Source of the DNA: Pandoraea terrigena
GTDB taxonomy: Bacteria > Pseudomonadota > Gammaproteobacteria > Burkholderiales > Burkholderiaceae
Length of the DNA: 64,000 nt
Direction of reading: 5' to 3'
NCBI RefSeq assembly: GCF_902459705.1
Contig: NZ_CABPRU010000001.1
Coordinates: 682,001-746,000, forward strand
Both the position numbers and the translations under genes were made by a program. Of the stretch, positions 43,700 through 52,330 are shown piece after piece. Below the pieces are notes generated by a model that did no database searches, was not told where the DNA came from, and worked only from the letters and a program-made list of their open reading frames with translations. Numbering within the stretch: position 1 is the stretch's first letter; each line of letters starts with the position of its first letter.

Positions 43700-44623
43700 T
43701 CATTGACGCGGATGGAACTGCGTCAGCAAATCGAGAAACAACTCCAGTGCGCGAGTCCTGGGGCGCGAGGCTTCGGTAATGGCGCTGATGGCGTTCTCGT
43801 ACTCGGGGCCTGCCGGTACCTGAGCCAGCGCATGGCGCTTCGAAAACAACGCGGCGTAATACTGCGGCAGCAGGCCGACGTAATGCCCGGAAAGCACCAG
43901 CATGGCAACGGCCTCCAGCCCCGACGCCGCCGGTCCACGCGTCAGCCCCAGCGAGTTGAGCGCCTCATGGACAAACGGCTGGCTCCGGTAGACGAGCGGC
44001 AGCGTCGACGCCTCGTTGATCCGATGCCGTGCCACATACAACCGGTGACGCTCGATAAACAGCGGCTGGTAATGAAACCCGGCTTCGTGGCGGTACATGC
44101 CGCGAATCGCGATCTGTACCCGGCGCTCGCGCAACGCGAGGTCGAGTTCGTTGAACGTCATGACCGTCAGCTCGACCTTCACGTCGGGCGCATGCGCCTT
44201 GAGCGCGGCCAGCGCTTCGGGGATACGGCAGCCAACATCTGACACGATGTGCTCGACCATGCCAATGGACAACGTACCGGAGAGCACACCGCGGACCGCA
44301 TCGATTTCGGGGCGTATCCGCTCCAGCGACTTCAACGCGTCGCGGGCAAGCTCCAACGCGACCTTGCCCGCGTGCGTCAGAACGAAACCGGACGGCCCGC
44401 GCTCACACAGGCGGGTGCCCAGCGTCTCCTCGACCTCGCGGATATGCCGGCTGATCGACGCCTTCGACATGTTCAACTGCTTTTCCGCCGCCGCAAAGCC
44501 GCTGGCCTGGGCCACCGCACAGAAGATGCGCAACGAGCGCAGGTCACGCTCACTGAAGTCACGACTCGCCACCGCTCCACTCCCGGAATAAGCGCCAAAG
44601 CCGTTGCGGATGACGCGTCTCAA
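43700..44623 (-). CDS. LysR family regulator, divergent from the guanidino ABC cluster
   Basis: This 307-residue LysR regulator has an HTH at about 25-85 (LRIFCAVAQASGFAAAEKQLNMSKASISRHIREVEE) and an effector domain with IEHIVSDVGCRIPEALAALK-type sequence. It starts at 44623, with about 20 residues before the usual family start, so a shorter start is possible. It is transcribed away from the ABC transporter and ureohydrolase genes and probably controls them. Confidence 0.88.
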   Translation of the reverse strand: MRRVIRNGFGAYSGSGAVASRDFSERDLRSLRIFCAVAQASGFAAAEKQLNMSKASISRHIREVEETLGTRLCERGPSGFVLTHAGKVALELARDALKSLERIRPEIDAVRGVLSGTLSIGMVEHIVSDVGCRIPEALAALKAHAPDVKVELTVMTFNELDLALRERRVQIAIRGMYRHEAGFHYQPLFIERHRLYVARHRINEASTLPLVYRSQPFVHEALNSLGLTRGPAASGLEAVAMLVLSGHYVGLLPQYYAALFSKRHALAQVPAGPEYENAISAITEASRPRTRALELFLDLLTQFHPRQ

Positions 44624-44658
44624 AAGGTTTCGTTTTTTGGAACCATACCAATAAAAAA

Positions 44659-44673
44659 ATCATTTTTCATGAT
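44659..44673. promoter_or_regulatory. Inverted repeat in the divergent promoter of the guanidino ABC cluster
   Basis: ATCAT - 5 bases - ATGAT lies in an AT-rich patch 36 bases upstream of the LysR start. A second imperfect dyad GGTTTC...GGAACC is at about 44625-44643. One or both may be LysR sites. Confidence 0.4.
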
Positions 44674-44772
44674 CTTTTTGCCCGCATACATTGGATTCCA
44701 CCCGCACCGGAACGGCCCTGGCCGACCCGATGCGCCTGACCGATTCGATACCCACACCACGCGAGGCAAGCG

Positions 44773-45624
44773 ATGAAGACCTGGTCCAGACGATCCTTTG
44801 TAAAGGCGACGCTCGCATCCAGCGCCGCATTGGCGCTGCCGACAATGGCCTATGCCGAAGGCGGCACCCTGGCCGACATCAAGAAGCGCGGCAAGCTGAC
44901 GGTTGGCACCGAGGCGGCCTACGAGCCGTTCGAGTTCGTGGAAAACGGTCAGGTCGTCGGGTACGGGCACGACGTGCTCGAACTGATGGCGGCAAAACTC
45001 GGTGTGAAGCTCGAGCAGATGAACCTGCCGTTCCAGGGGCTGCTGCCCGGCCTGATGTCGCACAAGTTCGACTTCGTCGCCACCAGTGTGGGCATTACGC
45101 CGGAGCGCGCCAAGCGCTTCGCGTTCAGCCAGCCGGTGGGCGTGGTGCGTTCGGTCCTGATGGTGCGTGCCGACGACATGGCGATCCAGCACGACATGGA
45201 CATCGCCGCCAAGACCATCGGCACGCAGATGGGCTCGTCGTCGCAACCGGTGGCGGAAGAATTCGAGAAGGAATTGAAGGAAAAGACGGGCAAGGGCTAT
45301 GCCGGCACGCGGCTGTTCCAGGCCTATCCGGACGTGTCGAACGCGCTCGCGAACAAGACCATCGACGTGGCGCTCATGCCCTCCAATATTGCGGCCGTCC
45401 AGATGCGCAAGCAGCCTAACGCCTTCCGCATTGTCGGCACCATTGGGCAGCCGAAGCTGCTGGCATGGGTCGCCAACCCCAATGATCTGGAGATCCGCAA
45501 GTTCATCAACGATTCGCTCGATGAATTCCGCGCGAACGGCAAGCTCGCGGCACTGCAGAAGAAGTGGTTCGGCGCCTCGATGGACACGCCGCACGCGAAC
45601 TACCTGCCACAAGGTGCCATTTGA
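44773..45624 (+). CDS. ABC transporter substrate-binding protein (polar amino acid type)
   Basis: This 283-residue periplasmic protein has a twin-arginine-like signal (SRRSFVKATLASSAALALPTMAYA, cleaved near residue 28) and the family-3 solute-binding domain: KKRGKLTVGTEAAYEPFEFVENGQVVGYGHDV, then ITPERAKRFAFSQP and the typical late LQKKWFG. It is the first gene of the transporter operon: two permeases and an ATPase follow. With the ureohydrolase in the same operon its ligand is probably a guanidino acid or amine; a basic amino acid such as arginine is the alternative. Confidence 0.9.
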   Translation: MKTWSRRSFVKATLASSAALALPTMAYAEGGTLADIKKRGKLTVGTEAAYEPFEFVENGQVVGYGHDVLELMAAKLGVKLEQMNLPFQGLLPGLMSHKFDFVATSVGITPERAKRFAFSQPVGVVRSVLMVRADDMAIQHDMDIAAKTIGTQMGSSSQPVAEEFEKELKEKTGKGYAGTRLFQAYPDVSNALANKTIDVALMPSNIAAVQMRKQPNAFRIVGTIGQPKLLAWVANPNDLEIRKFINDSLDEFRANGKLAALQKKWFGASMDTPHANYLPQGAI

Positions 45625-45635
45625 CGCCCGCCGCC

Positions 45636-46316
45636 ATGCTCGGCGGATTCGGCATGGGCGGCGTGATTGCCCCGTTTCTGGGAGGCGTTGTCTCGGGAAC
45701 GGCGATCACGCTGGCCGCCTCGGCGGTCGCCTTCGCGATCGGCCTGGCGCTCGGCATCGTGCTGCTGCTCGCCCGCATCTCGCCGCTCGCGCCGTTGCGC
45801 TCGCTTGTCGTGTTGTGGGTGAGCCTGATCCGCGGCACGCCCGCGCTGATTCACATGCTGATGGCGTATTACATGGTGCCGGCGCTGTTCGATATCTCGA
45901 TCTCGCCCATCACTGCCGGGATTGCGGCGCTGGCCTGCAACACCAGCGCCTATATCGTCGAGATCCTGCGCGGTGCGCTCGGTACGATCCCTCATGGACA
46001 ACGGGCGGCCGCGTACGCCATGGGCATGCGCGTCTCCCAGGTCTGGCGGCACGTGCTGCTCCCGCAGGTGATCTATCGCGCCATTCCGCCGCTCACCAGC
46101 GAGTTCACGATCCTGCTCAAGGCATCGTCGCTGATGTCGATCATCGCCGTGCCGGAACTGGCAACGGTGGCCCGCAACGCCACGCTGCAGACCGACCTGC
46201 CGCTCCAGGTGTTCGCGATCACCGCTGCCGTGTACTTCGTCCTTCTGTTCTGCATTTCGGCCGCCTCGCGTCTGTGCGAGCGCCGCGTCTCCAGGATGCT
46301 GCCCCATGGCCATTGA
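45636..46316 (+). CDS. ABC transporter permease (HisM/GlnP type)
   Basis: This 226-residue inner-membrane permease has five helices and the EAA loop EILRGALGTIPHGQRAAAYAMGMRVSQVWRHVLLPQ for ATPase contact. The start is uncertain: I chose ATG 45636; a TTG at 45621, overlapping the stop of the binding-protein gene, is possible and would add five residues. It overlaps the next permease gene by 11 bases. Together the two permeases form the heteromeric channel. Confidence 0.88.
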   Translation: MLGGFGMGGVIAPFLGGVVSGTAITLAASAVAFAIGLALGIVLLLARISPLAPLRSLVVLWVSLIRGTPALIHMLMAYYMVPALFDISISPITAGIAALACNTSAYIVEILRGALGTIPHGQRAAAYAMGMRVSQVWRHVLLPQVIYRAIPPLTSEFTILLKASSLMSIIAVPELATVARNATLQTDLPLQVFAITAAVYFVLLFCISAASRLCERRVSRMLPHGH

Positions 46317-46968
46317 CGTCTCCATCGTCAGGGAAGCGATTCCCGTGCTGCTCGAAGGCCTGCGCGTCACGGCGCTGGTCAGCGCCATCGGCGTTCCGCT
46401 CGGCGTGGCGATCGGTATCGTCGCCGCCTACGCGGCGCAGTCGCGCAGCGTCTTACGGCCGGTCGCGCTGGGCTACGTGGAGCTGGTGCGCAACATCCCA
46501 TACCTGATCCTCGTTTATCTGTCGTTCTTCGGCTTGCCCAAGCTCGGGATCGGCGCGTCGGCCATGACCGTAGCGGTGGGCTGCACGGCGTTCTATACCG
46601 GCGGCTACTTCTGCGAAATCCTGCGTGCGGCGCTTCGCAGCGTAGCCCGAGGGCAGACGCATGCGGCACTCTCGCTCGGCATGACCTATTGGCAGACGCA
46701 ACGGCACATCATCGCGCCGCAGCTCTTCGGCTTTCTGATTCCGCCAACGACGAGCCTCGTGATCATGATGTTCAAGGACTCGGCCATCTTTTCGGTCATG
46801 AGCCTGCCGGAGATGACATACCAGAGCAACCTGCTCACGGCCAACACATTCGCCTACGTTGAAGTGCTTGGCACGACGGCCTTGATCTACTGGGTCAGCA
46901 GCGTCTTGCTGGCCAGCGTGGGGCGGCGTCTGGAAACCGTTGTCGGGCGACGTATCCGGCACGCCTGA
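46306..46968 (+). CDS. ABC transporter permease (second subunit)
   Basis: This 220-residue permease resembles the preceding one, with the EAA loop EILRAALRSVARGQTHAALSLGMTYWQTQRHIIAPQ and about five helices. Its start overlaps the upstream permease by 11 bases, which indicates translational coupling. It ends 32 bases before the ureohydrolase gene. Confidence 0.9.
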   Translation: MAIDVSIVREAIPVLLEGLRVTALVSAIGVPLGVAIGIVAAYAAQSRSVLRPVALGYVELVRNIPYLILVYLSFFGLPKLGIGASAMTVAVGCTAFYTGGYFCEILRAALRSVARGQTHAALSLGMTYWQTQRHIIAPQLFGFLIPPTTSLVIMMFKDSAIFSVMSLPEMTYQSNLLTANTFAYVEVLGTTALIYWVSSVLLASVGRRLETVVGRRIRHA

Positions 46969-47000
46969 CACCCCCGAAACTCCCACCCAAGGACACTCTC

Positions 47001-47960
47001 ATGACGACCTACACCGTGGCGCCCCGCACCGGCCATCCGACGCTGCTGTATTCGGAGCTGGATCTTGACATCGATAATCTCAAGGCCGACATCGCCGTGC
47101 TGGGCATGCCGTACGGGGCTCCCTATGCGGCGTCGGATTTCAGCAACGACCAGACGAATGCGCCGTCTGCCATTCGCCAGGCGACCGACCGCGTTGTGCG
47201 CCGCCCGGGCCACTACGACTTCGATATCGACGGGCCGCTGCTCCAGGACCGCACGGATATCCGCTTCGTCGACTGCGGCGACATCATCCCGGACCTGACC
47301 AGGCCCGGAGAGCACTACGCCCGCGCCGAGGCGGTGGTGCGCCGTATCGTGGCCGGCGGCGCGATGCCCATCGTGCTTGGCGGCGATCACGGCATCACTA
47401 CGCCCGTGCTGCGCGGCCTGGACCAGAAGGGACCGATCACGCTCGTGCACATCGATGCCCACCTCGATTGGCGCGACGACGTGAACGGTGTACGCGAAGG
47501 TCTTTCGAGCCCGATTCGCCGCGCGTCGGAGATGGCGCACGTGGATCGCATCGTGCAGATCGGCCTGCGTGCGCAGGGGAGTGGCCGTTACGAGGAACTG
47601 GTTGCGGCGCGCGCGTACGGCGCCGAGCTGGTGACCGCGTATGAACTGCATGACATCGGCATGGATGCCGTGCTTGCGCGCATCCCGGACGGCGGCAACT
47701 ACTACCTCACGATCGACGCGGACGGACTCGACCCGTCGACGATGCCGGCCGTCGCGGGGCCTGCGCCGGGCGGGGTGACGTTTGTGCAGGCGCGCAAGCT
47801 GATTCACGGCCTGGTGAGAAAGGGGCGGGTGGTCGGCATGGACATCGTGGAAATCCAGCCCGAGAAAGACGACGCGAACATGATCTCGTGCGTGACGGCC
47901 GGTCGTCTGATCCTCAACCTGATCGGCGCGTCGATTCGCGCAGGGCACTTCGACAAATGA
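47001..47960 (+). CDS. Ureohydrolase (agmatinase/guanidino-acid hydrolase family)
   Basis: This 319-residue arginase-fold enzyme releases urea from a guanidino compound. All six Mn2+ ligands are present: H130 in GGDHGIT, D152, H154 and D156 in IDAHLDW, and D239 and D241 in TIDADGLDPS. The family includes agmatinase, guanidinobutyrase, guanidinopropionase, proclavaminate amidinohydrolase and arginase; the sequence alone does not choose. It lies inside an ABC uptake operon and ends with an ATGA overlap with the ATPase gene, which strongly suggests the transporter brings in its substrate. Confidence 0.9.
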   Translation: MTTYTVAPRTGHPTLLYSELDLDIDNLKADIAVLGMPYGAPYAASDFSNDQTNAPSAIRQATDRVVRRPGHYDFDIDGPLLQDRTDIRFVDCGDIIPDLTRPGEHYARAEAVVRRIVAGGAMPIVLGGDHGITTPVLRGLDQKGPITLVHIDAHLDWRDDVNGVREGLSSPIRRASEMAHVDRIVQIGLRAQGSGRYEELVAARAYGAELVTAYELHDIGMDAVLARIPDGGNYYLTIDADGLDPSTMPAVAGPAPGGVTFVQARKLIHGLVRKGRVVGMDIVEIQPEKDDANMISCVTAGRLILNLIGASIRAGHFDK

Positions 47961-48703
47961 GCACGGCGCAACCGATGATCGACATCCGGAACGTCGACAA
48001 GTGGTACGGCGCGCATCACGTGCTCAAGCAGTGCTCGACGCATGTGGGCAAGGGCGAGATCGTGGTCGTGTGCGGACCGTCCGGCTCCGGCAAGTCGACA
48101 CTGATCAAGACGGTCAATGCGCTGGAGCCGTTCCAGAAGGGCGATGTCGTCGTTGCCGGCACGTCGCTCACCGCCAGTACGACGAATCTGCCGAAGCTGC
48201 GCAGCAAGGTCGGCATGGTCTTCCAGCATTTCGAACTGTTCCCGCATCTGGATCTCACGCGCAATCTCACGCTGGCGCAGCAGATCGTGCTGGGTCGGGA
48301 CGCCGGCGCCGCGCGCACCAAGGCGCGCGCGCTGCTCGATCGGGTCGGCTTGTCGGCGCATGCGCACAAGTACCCGGGGCAATTGTCGGGCGGTCAGCAG
48401 CAACGCGTGGCCATCGCGCGCGCGTTGTCGATGGACCCGATGGCGATGCTGTTCGACGAGCCGACCTCGGCGCTGGACCCGGAGATGGTCAACGAGGTGC
48501 TCGACGTGATGGTGGAACTGGCTCGCGAAGGCATGACGATGATGGTCGTCACGCACGAGATGGGTTTTGCGCGGCGTGTGGCCCATCGCGTGGTGTTCAT
48601 GGAGGACGGCGCCATCGTCGAGGACAGTCCGACCGACGTGTTCTTCAACGATGCCGCCAGTGCCGCCGCCAAACGTTTTCTTTCCAAGATCCTCGCGCAT
48701 TGA
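47957..48703 (+). CDS. ABC transporter ATP-binding protein (GlnQ/HisP type)
   Basis: This 248-residue ATPase has Walker [13 protein letters not shown] (40-51), the signature LSGGQQQRVAIARALSM and Walker B MLFDEPTSALDPEM. It is the motor of the preceding two permeases. Its ATG overlaps the stop of the ureohydrolase gene. Placing the ureohydrolase between permease and ATPase genes is an unusual order that ties enzyme and transporter. Confidence 0.95.
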   Translation: MSTAQPMIDIRNVDKWYGAHHVLKQCSTHVGKGEIVVVCGPSGSGKSTLIKTVNALEPFQKGDVVVAGTSLTASTTNLPKLRSKVGMVFQHFELFPHLDLTRNLTLAQQIVLGRDAGAARTKARALLDRVGLSAHAHKYPGQLSGGQQQRVAIARALSMDPMAMLFDEPTSALDPEMVNEVLDVMVELAREGMTMMVVTHEMGFARRVAHRVVFMEDGAIVEDSPTDVFFNDAASAAAKRFLSKILAH

Positions 48704-48759
48704 GTGTGCGACCGTGTCGCGCTGCGCGCATCCGCATCAAGGCCCCCTACCGAGACATC

Positions 48760-49173
48760 ATGACGCATACCCGAATCCGAAAATTCAACACCCGTGACAC
48801 GTACGCGGAGCAGAAGCTTGACAACGATCTCTGCCAGGCGGTCGTTGCCGGCAACACCATCTATCTGCGTGGGCAGATCGGGCAGGACCTCGAGACGCGC
48901 GAGTCCGTCGGCATCGGCGATGTCGCCGCGCAAACGGAAAAGGCCATGGCGAATGTGGCAATGCTGCTTGATGAGTGTGGCAGCCAGCTCGCGGACATCT
49001 GCAAAGTCACGGTGTATCTCGTCGACCCGCGCTATCGCGAGGCCGTCTACAACGTCATGGGGCGCTGGCTCAAGGGCGTGTTTCCGGTGTCGACCGGCAT
49101 CGTCGTGCAGGCGCTGGCGCGTCCGGAGTGGTTGGTCGAGATCGATGTGACGGCGGTGAAGTCGGAGGCATAA
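48760..49173 (+). CDS. Rid family protein lacking the catalytic arginine
   Basis: This 137-residue protein has the YjgF/Rid fold motifs (LRGQIGQDLETRE, CKVTVYLVDPRYREAVYNV and VEIDVTAVK with E127). The catalytic arginine of RidA, normally in PARxxV, is replaced by S111 in FPVSTGIVV. Rid subfamilies without that arginine lack the standard imine deaminase activity and are often found beside amino-acid or nitrogen catabolic genes. It is the last gene of the guanidino ABC operon, 56 bases after the ATPase gene. The role here is unknown and probably tied to that pathway. Confidence 0.85.
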   Translation: MTHTRIRKFNTRDTYAEQKLDNDLCQAVVAGNTIYLRGQIGQDLETRESVGIGDVAAQTEKAMANVAMLLDECGSQLADICKVTVYLVDPRYREAVYNVMGRWLKGVFPVSTGIVVQALARPEWLVEIDVTAVKSEA

Positions 49174-49280
49174 GCCGCGTTAATGACACCACAACGGCGC
49201 TTGGCCGGCGTGTAATTGTCGGCCGGGTACCGCGCCTCGCGAGCGAGGTCGAACACGCGGAAGCGCACTCAGCAACCCAC

Positions 49281-49850
49281 TCAGAAGCGGCGTTTGACGT
49301 ATATCGTCGCGCCCAGTTCGTGTGAACGTAGCAGCGGTATGCGGGCGCTTGCCGAGACGGTCCAGTCCTCGGTCTTGAGCGACAGTCCTCGCTTCGGTTC
49401 GGTGCCCAGCTTGTCGTCGGTGTTGGCCCACTGCACGAGGGACAACTGGGGTGCCGTGGAAGGCCCGATCTTCAGGTAGTGTTTCGTCGGTCGCGCGGCA
49501 GTTTCGGCGGCTGCGGTGTCGATCCAGTCCACATGTCCGTCTTCCGCAGTCGGCACCGCACTGTTGATGGCTTCGATGCGCGTGTACAGGAGCGCGTTGT
49601 CGTTGGCGTTGGCTGTGGTGTCCGGACCTTCGCGACCAAACGGATACAGGGTCACGCGAACCGCAGGAACCGCAGCAACAGAGACCGGTGGTGGCGGTTG
49701 CGGCACCTGTATGGGAAGTGGCCCGGGGCCAACGTTGGCGAGCATCATCTGTTCGGATGATCCCGAGTTGGCGCCTTCTGCGATCGCCACGCTACTTAGC
49801 GTAACGACACATGCGCCGATCATCCATTTGCCTAGGCACGTCATGGACAT
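49281..49850 (-). CDS. Exported protein of unknown function
   Basis: This 189-residue protein has a signal peptide (about 1-25, MIGACVVTLSSVAIAEGA) and a Pro-rich stretch (PLPIQVPQPPPPVS, about 45-58). It ends in a beta-like segment SASARIPLLRSHELGATIYVKRRF that could be an outer-membrane strand. I do not recognise the family. It starts at 49850 or at the second ATG two codons later. It is convergent with the Rid gene and has no clear partner. Confidence 0.55.
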   Translation of the reverse strand: MSMTCLGKWMIGACVVTLSSVAIAEGANSGSSEQMMLANVGPGPLPIQVPQPPPPVSVAAVPAVRVTLYPFGREGPDTTANANDNALLYTRIEAINSAVPTAEDGHVDWIDTAAAETAARPTKHYLKIGPSTAPQLSLVQWANTDDKLGTEPKRGLSLKTEDWTVSASARIPLLRSHELGATIYVKRRF

Positions 49851-50264
49851 GCCTCCCGTGAAGGAATGGAAACGCTACGTCACCAGCCCCAATTTGTCGC
49901 ACGTACAACGACCTTCGTATAACGAACCGTCTTGTGTGGTCTTTTCGCGGTGTACGCATTTAGGAAGTGTAGTCAGTCATTTGCGTCCCGCCACCCCAAT
50001 TTGTACTGAGGTTGATCGTCGTCACACCGGGAGCGGCCGCCCAAGCCCGTCGGACGTGACGCTCGCGCGGGGTGGCGTCAACGCGGCTCCGGGTTTGTCC
50101 TGAGGTCGCCGCGGCCATCGGCGACGCTGGGGGATGGCACTGCCGCGGCATTGAACGCGTTGCGTTTCCGGCGGTGCGCGATGTGCTAGATTTAAATCAA
50201 CAGACGTGGGTATGTCAGTCAGGGCCGCACGAACGCGACTCGCGCAGCGTCTGGGGAGGTCATC
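49851..50264. other. Gap upstream of the DUF190 gene
   Basis: These 414 bases hold no supportable gene. A small perfect hairpin GTCGCCG / CGGCGAC (50105-50125) and an AT-rich patch ctagatttaaatc at 50186-50198, likely part of the DUF190 promoter, are the only features. I tested the region against a fluoride riboswitch by eye and do not see its conserved core. Confidence 0.5.
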
Positions 50265-50582
50265 ATGCGGGGATGTCAGCTTACCTTCTACACGCAGCAA
50301 AATCATCGCCACGGCCATCAACCGGTCGCCGATTGGATCATGAACGAAGTGCGACAACTGGGCATTCGCGGCGCGACCCTGTTCACGGGGACGGAAGGGA
50401 TCGATCATGTCGGCAAACGCCACGCCGCCCGATTCTTCGAACTCACCGAACAGCCGATCGAGATCGTGCTGGCAATCACCGACGAGGAAGCCGAGCGCTT
50501 GCTCGACGTGATTCGCGCCCAACGCGTCCATATCTTCTACACGCGCTTCCCTATCGAATTCGGTACGCTGGGTGATAGTTAG
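50265..50582 (+). CDS. DUF190 protein (PII-like fold)
   Basis: This 105-residue protein matches DUF190: it starts MRGCQLTFYTQQNHRHGHQPVADWIMNEVRQLGIRGATLFTGTEG and ends with the PIEFGTLG motif. The family has a ferredoxin-like PII-type trimer fold and is often next to the fluoride channel gene crcB; no crcB is visible here. A GGGGAGG ribosome site precedes the ATG. The role is unknown, and a metabolite or ion-sensing function is only inferred from the fold. Confidence 0.85.
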   Translation: MRGCQLTFYTQQNHRHGHQPVADWIMNEVRQLGIRGATLFTGTEGIDHVGKRHAARFFELTEQPIEIVLAITDEEAERLLDVIRAQRVHIFYTRFPIEFGTLGDS

Positions 50583-50866
50583 GCTGCGGCGGGGAGGACC
50601 CGCCACAGCCTTGTCCGAACGTGGTGCGCAAACGCCGAGTACCGCCCAGCGTTCCGGATCGTCGCGCGTCGTTGGCGCAGACGGTGTTCAGATTTGCACC
50701 GATTTCCCAATCAGCACTCGCGCGTGCCGAAACGGCACGAAGCCTTTTTTTCTGCCGCCTACACTCCGCTTCCTGAGACTGGCTGGTGGCCCCGGCGCGC
50801 CCTCGTGGCGCCTCGCACGGCCACCACACACCTATCCCCAACGCCAGCGATCCAGAGGAGCCGGGC

Positions 50867-52186
50867 ATGACCCACAACGCCAAACCCCACAACCCGTGGC
50901 GCGAAATTTGCGCCGCGAGCATCGGTAACGCACTTGAGTTCTACGATTTGCTGATCTATGGCTACTTCGCCATTGTGATCGGGCAGTTGTTCTTCCCCGC
51001 GCACGACGCGACGACGTCGCTGCTGCTCTCCGTCGGTACCTTCGGCATCTCGTTCGTGACGCGTCCGCTCGGCTCGATCATTCTGGGCAGCTACGCCGAC
51101 CGTGCGGGCCGCAAGGCGTCGCTCACGGTGTCCATCGCCTTGATGATGCTCGGCACCGCCATGATCGCGTTCGCCCCGACCTATGCGCAGATCGGCATTC
51201 TCTCGCCGCTTCTGATCATCGTCGCGCGCATGCTGCAAGGCTTCTCGACGGGCGGCGAGTTCGGCGCCGCCACGGCCTTCATGGTCGAGCATGCCGACGC
51301 GAAACGCCGAGGCTTCTTCGCGAGCTGGCAAATGTCGACGCAAGGCCTCGCCACCGTGCTCGCGGCCGGGGTGTCCGCGCTGTTGAGCCTGCTGCTCACG
51401 GCCGATCAATTGAGCGCATGGGGATGGCGTATCGCCTTCGCCGTGGGCTTGCTCATCGGCCCGGTCGGTCTTTACATCCGTCGCAACATCGACGAGACCG
51501 CCGACTTCAAGAAGCTCGGCGAAAAGCAGCGCGAGACGTCGCCGCTGCGCGAAGTCTTCGGCCGCGATCGCACGAATATGCTGCTCGGCGCCGGTGTCGT
51601 CGCCGCTGCCACGGCGTTCAACTACGTCCACAAGCTTTACATGCCGACGTATGCCGTCAAGCAACTGCATATTTCGGCGACATCGTCGTTCATCGGCGCG
51701 GTCGTCACCGGTGTAATGCTGATGATCGCCGCCCCCGTCGTAGGCCACCTCTCGGACCGCTTTGGCCGGATTCGCGTGATGCTCTGGGCGCTGATCCTCG
51801 TCGGCGTGACGACGTACCCGTTGTTCGTGCTGCTCAACAAATATCCGACCTTCCAGACGCTGCTCATGGTGCAGGCGCTCGTCGGACTGCTCATCGCGGT
51901 GAGTCTCGCGCCGCTGCCCGCCCTGCTGGCGGACATCTTCCCGACGAGCACGCGCGGCACCGGGCTGGCCCTGTCGTACAACTTCTCGGTGACGCTGTTC
52001 GGCGGGTTCGCACCGCTGATCGTGACCTGGCTCATCGATGCCACGCACAACAAGCTCGCCCCGAGTTTTTACGTGATGACGACCGCCGTGTTGAGTGTCA
52101 GCGCGGTGATTTCGCTAGGCCGCCGCGTGCGTGCGGGCAAGATCGCTGGCGTGACGCACGGCGCGCCGCGCGCATCCAAGGTTTGA
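50867..52186 (+). CDS. MFS metabolite:H+ symporter (MHS family)
   Basis: This 439-residue permease has MHS motifs: GNALEFYDLLIYGYFA in helix 1, GSYADRAGRKASL between helices 2 and 3 and LQGFSTGGEFGAATAFMVEHA in helix 4. It is close to the citrate/tricarballylate and ProP-like branches. AGAGGAG precedes the ATG at 50867. The AstE-like deacylase gene follows 144 bases later, so the transported solute may be that enzyme's acylated amino acid or similar. Confidence 0.88.
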   Translation: MTHNAKPHNPWREICAASIGNALEFYDLLIYGYFAIVIGQLFFPAHDATTSLLLSVGTFGISFVTRPLGSIILGSYADRAGRKASLTVSIALMMLGTAMIAFAPTYAQIGILSPLLIIVARMLQGFSTGGEFGAATAFMVEHADAKRRGFFASWQMSTQGLATVLAAGVSALLSLLLTADQLSAWGWRIAFAVGLLIGPVGLYIRRNIDETADFKKLGEKQRETSPLREVFGRDRTNMLLGAGVVAAATAFNYVHKLYMPTYAVKQLHISATSSFIGAVVTGVMLMIAAPVVGHLSDRFGRIRVMLWALILVGVTTYPLFVLLNKYPTFQTLLMVQALVGLLIAVSLAPLPALLADIFPTSTRGTGLALSYNFSVTLFGGFAPLIVTWLIDATHNKLAPSFYVMTTAVLSVSAVISLGRRVRAGKIAGVTHGAPRASKV

Positions 52187-52330
52187 TCAACGCATCGGAC
52201 GATCGACGCACGAAGCGCCTTTTCCGCTGCGTCCCTTGTCCGATGCACATAATTTTGCCGTGATGACGACGTTCGCCATTCCCTGTCGTGACGTCGTCGT
52301 CTTTCGCGGCATCCTCTGTGGAGCCTTTTC

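Noticed and set aside
43378-43779. 133-codon open frame in the gap after the MHS permease
   Set aside because: No family resemblance, no clear ribosome site and it overlaps the end of the LysR gene on the other strand.
49851-50264. Fluoride riboswitch upstream of the DUF190 gene
   Set aside because: DUF190 is often beside crcB, and GGGGATGG occurs, but the conserved pairing and downstream core of the fluoride motif are not present and no crcB is found.
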